This document shows, one piece after another, positions 8,109-15,662 of a DNA stretch of 36,140 bases. Source of the DNA: Pseudonocardiales bacterium (GTDB lineage Bacteria > Actinomycetota > Actinomycetes > Mycobacteriales > Pseudonocardiaceae); assembly GCA_026393175.1 (NCBI GenBank), contig JAPLAT010000133.1, positions 1-36,140 on the forward strand. The letters run 5' to 3'. The notes below the pieces were generated by a model. The model was not told the origin of the DNA. It was given only the letters and a program-made list of their open reading frames with translations, and made no database searches. Position 1 is the first letter of the stretch. Each line of letters begins with the position of its first letter. The position numbers were made by a program, and so were the translations under genes.

Positions 8109-8170
8109 CGCACAGGATGCGTCGTGCTCGCACGGGTTCCAGCTCGTGCGAGGACGGTCGAACCTGTGCG
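8109..8170. repeat. GTGCGAGG palindromic repeat, copy C
   Basis: It has the same layout as copy B: outer arms CGCACAGG (8109-8116) and CCTGTGCG (8163-8170), inner arms CTCGCACG (8127-8134) and CGTGCGAG (8145-8152). It lies between the small basic gene and the convergent XRE-cupin regulator, so it may also serve as a terminator. Confidence 0.78.
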
Positions 8171-8199
8171 AGGACGCGCGGGGCTCCGCCGAGCCGGGG

Positions 8200-8748
8200 T
8201 CAGGGGCGCGGGTAGCGGATCAGCAGCACCGCGTGGACGTCGCCGGGGCCGCGGGCGGCGTAGCGGTGCGGCGTGTCCGCGGCCCACTCCGCGTACTCCC
8301 CCGGCCCGGTGCGCCGGGGCGCGTCCTCCGGGCCGGACTCCAGCTCCCCGGCGAACACCGTGACGTGCTCGCTCACCCCCGCGTGGTGGGCCGGGGAGCG
8401 CTGCACCGCGCCGGCCGGCAGGTGCATGTGGTAGAGCTCGAACGTGGCGCCGGGCTCGTCGAAGACGCGCAGCAGGTCCATCTCGGCGGCGGCGCCGCGC
8501 ACCGGGCCGGGGGCCGCGACGAGCGCGGTCAGCGGCAGGCCCAGCGCGGTGGTGACGGCGTAGAGGGTCTCCAGTGTCGGATTGCGGGTGCCGGCCTCCA
8601 GCCCGGAGAGCGTCGCCTTCCCGATCCCGGCCCGGCGGGCGAGCTCGGACAGCGAGAGCCCGCGCTCGCCCCGCAGCGCCCGCACGCGCGGCCCGACCTC
8701 CGCCGCCCCCGCGACGAGCGCCGGGCGCCCTTCCCTCGGCCCGTCCAC
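8200..8748 (-). CDS. XRE-family regulator with C-terminal cupin (SutR/YdcN-like)
   Basis: A 182-residue protein with an XRE helix-turn-helix at about 20-78 (LSLSELARRAGIGKATLSGL, then EAGTRNPTLETLYAVTTALG) and a small cupin at about 100-180 containing EHVTVFAGELESG and a His after DTP. This is the layout of SutR (YdcN) of E. coli, whose gene lies beside ydcO, a BenE-family transporter. Here too a benE-like gene is divergent, 44 bases away, with a perfect 18-base palindrome in the gap. It probably represses itself and the transporter; the ligand is unknown. The start is GTG at 8748; no good upstream alternative. Confidence 0.88.
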   Translation of the reverse strand: MDGPREGRPALVAGAAEVGPRVRALRGERGLSLSELARRAGIGKATLSGLEAGTRNPTLETLYAVTTALGLPLTALVAAPGPVRGAAAEMDLLRVFDEPGATFELYHMHLPAGAVQRSPAHHAGVSEHVTVFAGELESGPEDAPRRTGPGEYAEWAADTPHRYAARGPGDVHAVLLIRYPRP

Positions 8749-8764
8749 CGGGTTATCGTCGCAT

Positions 8765-8782
8765 CGTTCCGTAAACGGAACG
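8765..8782. promoter_or_regulatory. Perfect 18-bp palindromic operator for the XRE-cupin regulator
   Basis: CGTTCCGT-AA-ACGGAACG is a perfect palindrome centred in the 44-base gap between the divergent regulator and transporter genes. A TATCGT -10 box for the transporter is at 8754-8759, placing transcription start inside the palindrome, as expected for a repressor site. The transporter's ribosome site GAGGAGG (8782-8788) follows directly. Confidence 0.8.
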
Positions 8783-8792
8783 AGGAGGACGG

Positions 8793-9917
8793 ATGCTCAA
8801 GCCGGTGCTCGCCGGGATCGTCGCCGCGCTCGTCGGGTTCGCCGGCGCGTTCGCCGTGGTGCTCGCCGGGCTGCGCGCGGCCGGGGCGGACGAGGCGCAG
8901 GCGGCGTCCGGGCTGCTGGCCGTCTGCCTGGCCTCGGGCCTGGTGGCCGTCGTGCTGGGCCTGCGCACCCGGATGCCGGTCTCCATCGCCTGGTCGACGC
9001 CCGGCGCGGCGCTGCTCATCGCGGCCGGACCGCAGCCGGGCGGGTTCGCCGCCGCCGTCGGCGCCTTCCTCGTCTGCGGGGCGCTCATCGTCGTCGCCGG
9101 GCTGGTGCCCGCGCTGGCCCGGCTGGTCGCGGCGATCCCCGCCCCCGTCGCCGGGGCGATGCTGGCCGGCGTGCTGCTGCCGCTGTGCCTCGCGCCGGTG
9201 CGGGCGCTGGCGGAGGTGCCGCTGCTGGCCGCCCCCGTCGTCGCGGTGTGGGCGGTGCTCGCCCGGCTGGCGCGGCCGTGGGCGGTGCCGGCCGCGCTGG
9301 CCGTGGCCGTCGTGCTCATCGCGACGACCGGGCCGGTCGACCTCGGCGGCCCGCCCGTCCTCGTCTGGACGGCGCCGGTGGTCGAGCCCGGCGCGCTGCT
9401 CGCCGTCGCCCTGCCGCTGTTCCTCGTGACCATGGCCGGGCAGAACGTGCCGGGCATGGCGGTGCTCGCCCAGTTCGGCTACCGGCCGGCGCTGCGCCCG
9501 GTGCTCGTGGCGACCGGGCTCGGCACGCTGGCCGGCGCCGGGTTCGGCGGCCACGCGGTGAACCTGGCCGCGATCAGCGCCGCGCTGTCCGCGGGACCCG
9601 AGGCGGGGGACCCGGAGCGGCGCTGGGTCGCCAGCGTCACCAACGGGGTCGCCCTCGCCGTGCTCGGGCTGGGTGCGGGCGTGGCGACCGCGCTGGTGCT
9701 GGCCGCTCCCCCGGTGCTGGTGGAGGCCGTGGCCGGGCTGGCCCTGCTCGGCGCGCTGGCCGCGGCGCTGGGCTCCGCGCTCGCCGAGCCGGCCGGGCGC
9801 GAGGCCGCGATCGTCACCTTCGTGGTGACGGCGGGCTCCGGCTCGGCGATGTGGGGCCTGGCCGCGGGCGCGGCGCTCACCCTGGCGTACCGGCCGGTCA
9901 GGGCACCCGCCCGATGA
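8793..9917 (+). CDS. BenE-family transporter (benzoate/H+ symporter-like, YdcO type)
   Basis: A 374-residue, very hydrophobic protein with about 10-12 membrane segments and BenE-family blocks: MPVSIAWSTPGAALL near residue 65, VTMAGQNVPGMAVL near 213, and GGHAVNLAAISAAL near 253. BenE members are thought to import aromatic acids or other carboxylates by proton symport. The pairing with an XRE-cupin regulator matches ydcO-sutR of E. coli, where the substrate is unclear and the regulator is linked to sulfur use. GAGGAGG precedes the ATG. The 3' end overlaps the opposing TIGR03086 gene by 20 bases. Substrate not determined. Confidence 0.88.
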   Translation: MLKPVLAGIVAALVGFAGAFAVVLAGLRAAGADEAQAASGLLAVCLASGLVAVVLGLRTRMPVSIAWSTPGAALLIAAGPQPGGFAAAVGAFLVCGALIVVAGLVPALARLVAAIPAPVAGAMLAGVLLPLCLAPVRALAEVPLLAAPVVAVWAVLARLARPWAVPAALAVAVVLIATTGPVDLGGPPVLVWTAPVVEPGALLAVALPLFLVTMAGQNVPGMAVLAQFGYRPALRPVLVATGLGTLAGAGFGGHAVNLAAISAALSAGPEAGDPERRWVASVTNGVALAVLGLGAGVATALVLAAPPVLVEAVAGLALLGALAAALGSALAEPAGREAAIVTFVVTAGSGSAMWGLAAGAALTLAYRPVRAPAR

Positions 9918-10458
9918 AGGCCAGCAGCCGGGTCTGCTCGTCGGCGTCGGCGGGCACCGGGGTGCGCGGGCCGTAGTGGCCGCTGGAGCGCAGCACCTCG
10001 TCCATCGGCTCCATGCCCACGAGCAGGCGGTGCACCTCGTCGGGATCGAGGTGCTCGTCCCCGCCGGTGGCGCGGGCGAGGTCCCAGGTGTGCAGGAAGA
10101 CGTCGGTGGTGGCGATCATGTCCAGCGTGGCGGCGAACGTGCTGCGCCCCATCGGGGTGTCCTGCTCGGACCCGGCGACGGAGGGGTCGTCGAGGGCGTC
10201 GCGCAGCGCGACGTCGAGCGCCGCCCAGGCGGCCACCGGGTCCTCGTCGACCGGCGGGCCTGCGACCTTGAGCGGCCACCGGTCGCCGAAGAAGGCCGGG
10301 ATCCACTCCACCAGGTGCCGGACGACGTCGCGGGCCACCCAGCCCTCGCACGGGGCGGGCCGGTCCCAGGCGTCGTCGGGCACGGCGCGGACGCGGTCGG
10401 TGAAGGCGGCGGCGATGCGGTCGTAGCGGGCCGCGGCGGCGGCGGTCGGGTCGTTCAT
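9898..10458 (-). CDS. TIGR03086-family metal-binding protein (mycothiol-dependent isomerase fold)
   Basis: A 186-residue protein of the DinB/MDMPI superfamily. It has the family's RPAPCEGWVARDVVRHLVEW segment (PCEGW 36-40, His48), FLHTWDLARATGG (His123) and a C-terminal YGPRTPVPADADEQTRLLAF block. The two histidines fit a metal site of the four-helix bundle; some members use mycothiol as cofactor. The particular reaction is unknown. ATG at 10458 has a good GAGGAGG site upstream. Its 3' end overlaps benE tail to tail. Confidence 0.85.
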   Translation of the reverse strand: MNDPTAAAAARYDRIAAAFTDRVRAVPDDAWDRPAPCEGWVARDVVRHLVEWIPAFFGDRWPLKVAGPPVDEDPVAAWAALDVALRDALDDPSVAGSEQDTPMGRSTFAATLDMIATTDVFLHTWDLARATGGDEHLDPDEVHRLLVGMEPMDEVLRSSGHYGPRTPVPADADEQTRLLAFIGRVP

Positions 10459-10548
10459 GGCGGGGTCCTCCTCGGGTGTCGCGGGTAGGACGAGCCGGGT
10501 CCCGCGAACTCATCGGTGCCCGGTTCCGCCCCGTTCACCCCGGTCCGC

Positions 10549-12528
10549 TCACCCCAGTCCGCGGCGGGCCAGCAGCGGGCCGATCTCGGGGTCGCGGCCG
10601 CGGAAGGACCGGTAGGCCTCCATCGGGTCGACGGACCCGCCGCGGGAGAGCAGCCCGGCCCGGAACGCGTCGCCGTTCTCCCGGCGCAGGCCGCCGTGCT
10701 CGGTGAACCACTCCACGGTGTCGGCGTCGAGCACCTCCGCCCAGATGTAGGAGTAGTAGGCCGCGCTGTAGCCGCCGCCCCAGACGTGGTTGAAGTAGGT
10801 GGAGCGGTAGCGCGGCGGGGCGCTGGGCAGGTCGACCCCGGCGGCCGCGAGCGCCGCGGCCTCGAAGGCGAGCACGTCGGTGACCTCGTCCGCGGGCCCG
10901 AGGGTGTGCCAGGCCAGGTCGAGCAGCGTCGCCGCCAGGTACTCGGTGGTGGCGAACCCCTCGCCGAACCGGCGCGACTCCCGCAGCCGCGCCACCAGCT
11001 CGGCCGGGACGGGCTCGCCCGTCGCGTGGTGGCGGGCGTAGCGCGCGAGGATCTCCTCGTCCTCCAGCCACATCTCGTTGACCTGCGACGGGAACTCGAC
11101 GAAGTCGCGCGGCACCCCGGTGCCGGCGAACGTCGGGTGCCGCACGTCGGAGAGCAGCCCGTGCAGCGCGTGTCCGAACTCGTGGAACAGCGTGCGCACC
11201 TCGTCGAGGGTGAGCAGCGTCGGCTCGCCGCGCACCAGGTTGCACGTGTTGAGCACGACGGGCCGGGTGCCGAGCAGCCGCGACTGCGTGACGAACGAGT
11301 GCATCCACGCCCCGCCGCGCTTGGACTCCCTGGCGAAGAGGTCGGCGACGAACACCCCGAGCGGCTCGTCCCCGTCGAGGACGTCGAACACGCGGACGTC
11401 CGGGTGGTGGACGGGCAGGTCGTGGCGCTCGGCGAAGCGCAGCCCGTAGAGCCGCCCGGCCGCGTGGAACACGCCGTCGTGCAGCACGCGCTCCAGCTCG
11501 AGGTAGGGGCGCAGCGCGGCGGCGTCGACGGCGTACCGCTCCCGGCGCAGCCGCTCCGCCCAGAACGCGCGGTCCCACGCCTCGATCGGGTACCCGGCCA
11601 GCGCGGAGAGCTCCTCGGCCTCGGCGCGCGCGTTCGCGACGGCGGCGGGGACGAGCCGCCCGAGCATGTCCCGGATCGCGTCGACGGTGCCGGCGGTGCC
11701 GACCTCCACGACCCACGACGCGTGGTGCGGGTGCCCGAGCAGTGCGGCCCGCTCGGCCCGCAACCGGGCGATCCGCAGCACGAGGTCGCGGGTGTCGTGC
11801 TCGTCGCCCGTCGCCCCGCGGGTGACGGACGCGGTGTGCAGCTCCTCGCGCAGCGTCCGGTCGGTCAGGCTCGCCAGCGCCGGCTGGCCGGTCGGGAGGA
11901 CGAGCGTGAGCAGGTATCCGCCGTCGTGGCCGCGCTCGGTGGCGGCCCGGGCCGCGGCGGCGATCGCGTCGGGCGAGAGGCCGTCGAGCCGGGCGACGTC
12001 GGTGACGTGCACGGCGGCCGCGTTCGCCCCGGCCAGCAGCCGGGCGCCGAACTCCGTGGACAGGGCCGAGAGCTCGGCGTTCAGCGCGCGCAGCCGGTCC
12101 TGCTCGGCCGGGCCGAGCCGGGCGCCGGCGCGGACGGCGTCGCGGAGCCGGCGCTCCAGGAGCCTGCGGTCCTCGACGTCGAGCCCGTCCGGGTCGACCG
12201 CCTCCAGCCGGGCGAACAGCGCCGCGTCGAGCAGGATCGCGTCGGCGTGGGCGGCGAGCCGCGGCGCGACCTCCTTCTCGACCGCGCGGACCCCGGGTGT
12301 GCTGCACGAGCCCGTGAAGGTGGAGAACACGGCGCCGACGCGGCGCAGCAGCTCCCCGGAGCGCTCCAGGGCGACGACGGTGTTGTCGAACGTCGGCGGC
12401 GCGGGGTCGGCGGTGATCGCGTCGACCTCCGCCCGGTGCCGCGCGAGGGCCTCGTCGAACGCCGGGAGCAGGTCCTCCTCGGCGATCGCGTCGAGCCGGG
12501 GGTAGGGGCCGAGGAAGGCAGCGGTCAC
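10549..12528 (-). CDS. M3-family zinc oligopeptidase (Dcp/OpdA-like)
   Basis: A 659-residue cytoplasmic metallopeptidase of normal M3A length. It contains the zinc motif HEFGH (H449, E450, H453) and the downstream Glu ligand in RDFVEFPSQVNEMW. C-terminal blocks GGYSAAYYSYIWAEVLDAD and GGSVDPMEAYRSFRGRDP are typical of peptidyl-dipeptidase Dcp and oligopeptidase A. It probably degrades short peptides for amino acid recycling. GTG at 12528 is chosen because a TAGTGT -10 box lies seven bases upstream, giving a leaderless message; longer starts give a non-homologous Arg/Pro-rich leader. It is divergent from a NUDIX gene with only 19 bases between start codons. Confidence 0.92.
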   Translation of the reverse strand: MTAAFLGPYPRLDAIAEEDLLPAFDEALARHRAEVDAITADPAPPTFDNTVVALERSGELLRRVGAVFSTFTGSCSTPGVRAVEKEVAPRLAAHADAILLDAALFARLEAVDPDGLDVEDRRLLERRLRDAVRAGARLGPAEQDRLRALNAELSALSTEFGARLLAGANAAAVHVTDVARLDGLSPDAIAAAARAATERGHDGGYLLTLVLPTGQPALASLTDRTLREELHTASVTRGATGDEHDTRDLVLRIARLRAERAALLGHPHHASWVVEVGTAGTVDAIRDMLGRLVPAAVANARAEAEELSALAGYPIEAWDRAFWAERLRRERYAVDAAALRPYLELERVLHDGVFHAAGRLYGLRFAERHDLPVHHPDVRVFDVLDGDEPLGVFVADLFARESKRGGAWMHSFVTQSRLLGTRPVVLNTCNLVRGEPTLLTLDEVRTLFHEFGHALHGLLSDVRHPTFAGTGVPRDFVEFPSQVNEMWLEDEEILARYARHHATGEPVPAELVARLRESRRFGEGFATTEYLAATLLDLAWHTLGPADEVTDVLAFEAAALAAAGVDLPSAPPRYRSTYFNHVWGGGYSAAYYSYIWAEVLDADTVEWFTEHGGLRRENGDAFRAGLLSRGGSVDPMEAYRSFRGRDPEIGPLLARRGLG

Positions 12529-12535
12529 GTGGTCG

Positions 12536-12541
12536 ACACTA
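12536..12541 (-). promoter_or_regulatory. -10 box TAGTGT for a leaderless M3 peptidase message
   Basis: On the minus strand TAGTGT is followed by seven bases and GTG at 12528, the spacing expected when transcription starts at the start codon. The whole divergent gap is 19 bases, so the opposite NUDIX promoter must overlap it. Confidence 0.6.
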
Positions 12542-12547
12542 GATCGC

Positions 12548-12943
12548 GTGTCGCAGGTGCGGGTGGGGGTCGCGGCGGTGGTCGCGCAGCGGGGTCGGTG
12601 GCTGGTGCTGCGGCGGAGCGGGGCGCACGGCGCCGGCACGTGGGGCCTGCCGGGCGGGCACCAGGAGTTCGGCGAGTCGCCCGAACGCACCGCGGTGCGG
12701 GAGACCGCGGAGGAGACCGGACTGACCGTCGTCGCGACGGCCCGGCTCGGCTTCACCGACGACCCGATGCCCGAGGAGGGACGGCACTACGTGACGCTGT
12801 TCGTCGCCTGCACGCCGGTCGCCGGCACCGCCCGGATCGCCGAGCCGGACAAGGCCACGGACCTGGCCTGGCTCACCCCCGACGAGCTGCGCGGGCGCCG
12901 CACCGAGCTGTTCGCGCCGCTGCGGCGATTCCTCGACGGCTAA
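12548..12943 (+). CDS. NUDIX hydrolase
   Basis: A 131-residue single-domain NUDIX pyrophosphohydrolase. The full Nudix box spans G37-L59 (GHQEFGESPERTAV followed by RETAEETGL), with the metal-binding REtaEE core intact. N-terminal VRVGVAAVVAQRGRWLVLRR and GTWGLPGG resemble the MTH1/NudG-like group that hydrolyses nucleotides or ADP-sugars. The substrate cannot be fixed from sequence. The start is GTG at 12548, probably leaderless. The stop overlaps the stop of the opposing GMC oxidoreductase gene. Confidence 0.9.
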   Translation: MSQVRVGVAAVVAQRGRWLVLRRSGAHGAGTWGLPGGHQEFGESPERTAVRETAEETGLTVVATARLGFTDDPMPEEGRHYVTLFVACTPVAGTARIAEPDKATDLAWLTPDELRGRRTELFAPLRRFLDG

Positions 12944-14340
12944 CCCGCCGCGGGCCCGGCCAGCAGCGCCGCGACCCGCTCCCCGATCGCGACGGCGGTG
13001 GCACCGGGCCCGCGCCGCGGCACGGTCGGGAGCACCGAGGTGTCGGCGACCCGGAGCCCGGCCACGCCGTGCACCCGCAGGTCCGCGTCGACCACGCGCC
13101 CGATGGCGGCGCTGCCGCACAGGTGCACCGCCGTGGTGAGGTGGGCGGCGATCCAGCCGTCGAGCGCCCGGTCGGTGCCGAGCACGTCACCGGGCGGGTC
13201 CAGCCGGATGCCTGCCCCGGCGCGGAGCAGGTCGGCGGCCGTGCGCACGGCGTGGCGCAGGCGGCGCCGGTCGTGCTCGGTGCGCAGGTAGCGGTACTCG
13301 ATCCGCCCGGCGTCGAGCTCGCCGCGGCTGTCCGGCGCCTGCAGCAGGCACATCAGGTGCCGCGGCCCGCCCGGGGTGAACGGGCGGACGAACGCGAGCA
13401 CCTCGACGTCGCCCGCGGGGTCGGCGCCGGCGTCCCAGTTCAGCGCGGCCTGGCTCGACGCCGCGTGCGGGTGCGGGTCCGGGTCGTCGTCGGCGAACGG
13501 GACGAACACGGCGGGGTGGTCGGAGAAGCCCAGCCCCACCGGCAGGTCGACGCGCAGCCCCGGCCCGATCCCGGACGCGAGCAGCAGCCGCGGCGACCCG
13601 ACCGCCCCCGCCGCGAGCACCACCTCCCCGGCCTCGACGACCGACCCGTCGGCCAGCCGCACCCCCCTGGCACGGTCGCCGTCGAGCGCGACCGCCACCG
13701 CGGCCGTCCCCGTCCGCACCGCCACCTCCCCGCGAGTCGGGGTGTGGGTGCGCACGAGTCGGGCGATTCCCGCGTCGCCGAGGTAGGCCGTGGCGACGTC
13801 GACCCGCCCGCCCCCGGCGTTGTTGCCCGGCACCAGCCCGGCCCCGGGCGGGCCGCCGGCGTTCTTGTCCGGCTCGGCGGGGAAGCCGAGCCGGTCGGCG
13901 GCGGCGAGGAACCGCTCCGCGGACGGTTGCAGCAGCGCCCCGGCCGGACGGCGCACGGGGACCGGGCCCGCCGTGCCGTGCAGCGGGCCGCCCAGGTCGT
14001 GGTCGGTCTCGGCGGCGACGTGGTGCGGGAGCAGGTCGTCCCAGGTCCAGCCCGGGCCCCAGTCGTCCGCGCGGGTCGGCCGCACCCAGTTCGCCCCGTT
14101 GACCGCGCTCGACCCGCCCAGCCCGCGCCCCCGCAGCACGTCCTGCGCGGTGCCGGTCCGCAGCAGCGCGGGGTGCGCGGCGGTGCGCGGGTGCCCGGCG
14201 GAGGGCAGGAAGGCGAGGTCGGCCGGGCCGCGCCCGTCCGGGCCCGCCTCCAGCAGCAGCACCGCCCGGCCGTGCCGGGCGAGCCGCGCGGCCGCCGCGC
14301 ACCCGGCCGACCCCGCCCCGACGACCACGACGTCCCACAC
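12940..14340 (-). CDS. GMC-family FAD oxidoreductase (choline dehydrogenase-like)
   Basis: A 466-residue flavoprotein, shorter than the usual 500-560 of the family. It has the N-terminal FAD motif VVVGAGSAGCAAAARL (5-20), the GMC signature GRGLGGSSAVNGANW, the second pattern GAVGSPRLLLASGIGP, and a C-terminal VVDADLRVHGVAGLRVADTS. The catalytic His remains in HLCGSAAIG, but the usual Gly-Asn-x-Asn segment near the C-terminus reads RRGPGATAVA, so the second active-site residue may differ. The substrate is an alcohol of unknown identity. GTG at 14340 starts exactly at the FAD-binding strand; a CATCCT -10-like box six bases upstream suggests a leaderless message. It is divergent from apeB. Confidence 0.85.
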   Translation of the reverse strand: MWDVVVVGAGSAGCAAAARLARHGRAVLLLEAGPDGRGPADLAFLPSAGHPRTAAHPALLRTGTAQDVLRGRGLGGSSAVNGANWVRPTRADDWGPGWTWDDLLPHHVAAETDHDLGGPLHGTAGPVPVRRPAGALLQPSAERFLAAADRLGFPAEPDKNAGGPPGAGLVPGNNAGGGRVDVATAYLGDAGIARLVRTHTPTRGEVAVRTGTAAVAVALDGDRARGVRLADGSVVEAGEVVLAAGAVGSPRLLLASGIGPGLRVDLPVGLGFSDHPAVFVPFADDDPDPHPHAASSQAALNWDAGADPAGDVEVLAFVRPFTPGGPRHLMCLLQAPDSRGELDAGRIEYRYLRTEHDRRRLRHAVRTAADLLRAGAGIRLDPPGDVLGTDRALDGWIAAHLTTAVHLCGSAAIGRVVDADLRVHGVAGLRVADTSVLPTVPRRGPGATAVAIGERVAALLAGPAAG

Positions 14341-14359
14341 CGGGGCAGGATGGCACCCG

Positions 14360-15625
14360 ATGGACGATCTCGCGCACGATCTCGCCGACTTCATCACCGC
14401 CGCCCCGACGCCGTACCACGCCGTCGCGGAGGCCGTCCGCAGGCTGGGCGCGGCGGGCTTCACCGAGCAGCCCGAGACCGGGCCGTGGACCGGGGGCCCC
14501 GGCGGGCGCTACCTGGTGCGCGACGGCACGGTGCTGGCCTGGTTCGTGCCCGAGGGCGTGGCGCCGGGCGCACCGCTGCGGGTCTTCGCGGCGCACACCG
14601 ACTCGCCGACGCTGAAGGTCAAGCCGCGCCCGGACACCGGCGCGGCAGGCTGGCGGCAGGTCGCCGTGGAGGTCTACGGCGGCGCGCTGTGGAACTCCTG
14701 GCTCGACCGCGACCTGGGGCTGGCCGGGCGGCTCGCCCTCTACGACGGCAGCTGCGTCCTCGTCGACGTCCACCGCCCGCTGCTGCGCGTGCCGCAGCTG
14801 GCGATCCACCTCGACCGCGGCGTCAACTCCGAGGGCCTGCACCTCGACCCGCAGGCTCACCTGCTGCCGGTGTGGGGCCTCGGCGTCCCCGAGGAGGGCG
14901 ACCTGCTGGACTTCCTCGCCGCCGAGGCCGGGGTGGACGCCGCCGAGGTCGCCGCCCACGACCTGGTGGTGCACGACGTCGCCGCTCCGGCCACGCTCGG
15001 CGGGTCCGACGAGTTCCTGGCCGCGCCGCGGCTGGACAACCTGGCGTCCGTGCACGCCGGGATCGGCGCCCTGCTCGCCGCCGCGGACGACCCGGGGGGC
15101 GTGGTCCCGGTGTTCGTCGGGTTCGACCACGAGGAGGTCGGCAGCAACTCGGCGACGGGCGCGGCCGGGCCGCTGCTGGAGACCGTGCTGACCCACCTCG
15201 CCGGGGGTTTCGACGCCCGCGGGGCGGCGTTCGCGGCGTCGCGCTGCCTGTCGGTGGACGTCACCCACGCGGTGCACCCGAACTACACCGGCCACCACGA
15301 CCCGGCCCACCGCAGCGTCCCGAACGGCGGCCCGTCGCTGAAGGTCAACGCCAACCAGCGCTACGCCACCGACGCCCCCGGCGCCGCGGCCTGGCGGCGC
15401 GCCTGCCGCGACGCGGGCGTGCCGACGCAGGTGTTCGTCAGCCGCAACACGGTGCCGTGCGGCTCCACGGTCGGCCCGATCCTGTCCACCCGGCTGGGCA
15501 TCCGGACCGTCGACGTCGGCATCCCGGTGCTGTCCATGCACTCCGCCCGCGAGATGTGCGGGGTCAGCGACCCGGCCCACCTCGCCGCCGCCGCGACCGC
15601 GTTCCTCACCGACCCCGTCCCGTGA
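14360..15625 (+). CDS. apeB: M18-family aspartyl aminopeptidase
   Basis: A 421-residue cytosolic zinc aminopeptidase that removes N-terminal residues, typically Asp or Glu, from peptides. M18 motifs are complete: FAAHTDSPTLKVK (metal His79), RLDNLASVHAG (metal Asp), FDHEEVGS (H257, E258, E259), SVDVTHAVHPNY and SMHSAREMCG (metal His394). The length matches the family. ATG at 14360 lies 19 bases from the divergent GMC gene start; CAGGAT at 14346-14351 is a weak candidate -10 box for a leaderless message. It likely works with the nearby M3 peptidase in peptide recycling, though they are not in one operon. Confidence 0.93.
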   Translation: MDDLAHDLADFITAAPTPYHAVAEAVRRLGAAGFTEQPETGPWTGGPGGRYLVRDGTVLAWFVPEGVAPGAPLRVFAAHTDSPTLKVKPRPDTGAAGWRQVAVEVYGGALWNSWLDRDLGLAGRLALYDGSCVLVDVHRPLLRVPQLAIHLDRGVNSEGLHLDPQAHLLPVWGLGVPEEGDLLDFLAAEAGVDAAEVAAHDLVVHDVAAPATLGGSDEFLAAPRLDNLASVHAGIGALLAAADDPGGVVPVFVGFDHEEVGSNSATGAAGPLLETVLTHLAGGFDARGAAFAASRCLSVDVTHAVHPNYTGHHDPAHRSVPNGGPSLKVNANQRYATDAPGAAAWRRACRDAGVPTQVFVSRNTVPCGSTVGPILSTRLGIRTVDVGIPVLSMHSAREMCGVSDPAHLAAAATAFLTDPVP

Positions 15626-15662
15626 GGTCGCGGGGCCGGGCCGGGGGTGTTCTCCTGGTGTC

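Noticed and set aside
4282-8133. A minus-strand open frame of about 1,280 codons across the amine oxidase
   Set aside because: It is antisense to a copper amine oxidase with all catalytic residues intact; composition is Arg/Gly/Asp/Val-rich and non-homologous.
9898-9917. Overlap of benE and the TIGR03086 gene as a possible frameshift or misassembly
   Set aside because: Both C-termini are complete and family-like; a 20-base tail-to-tail overlap is common in compact genomes.
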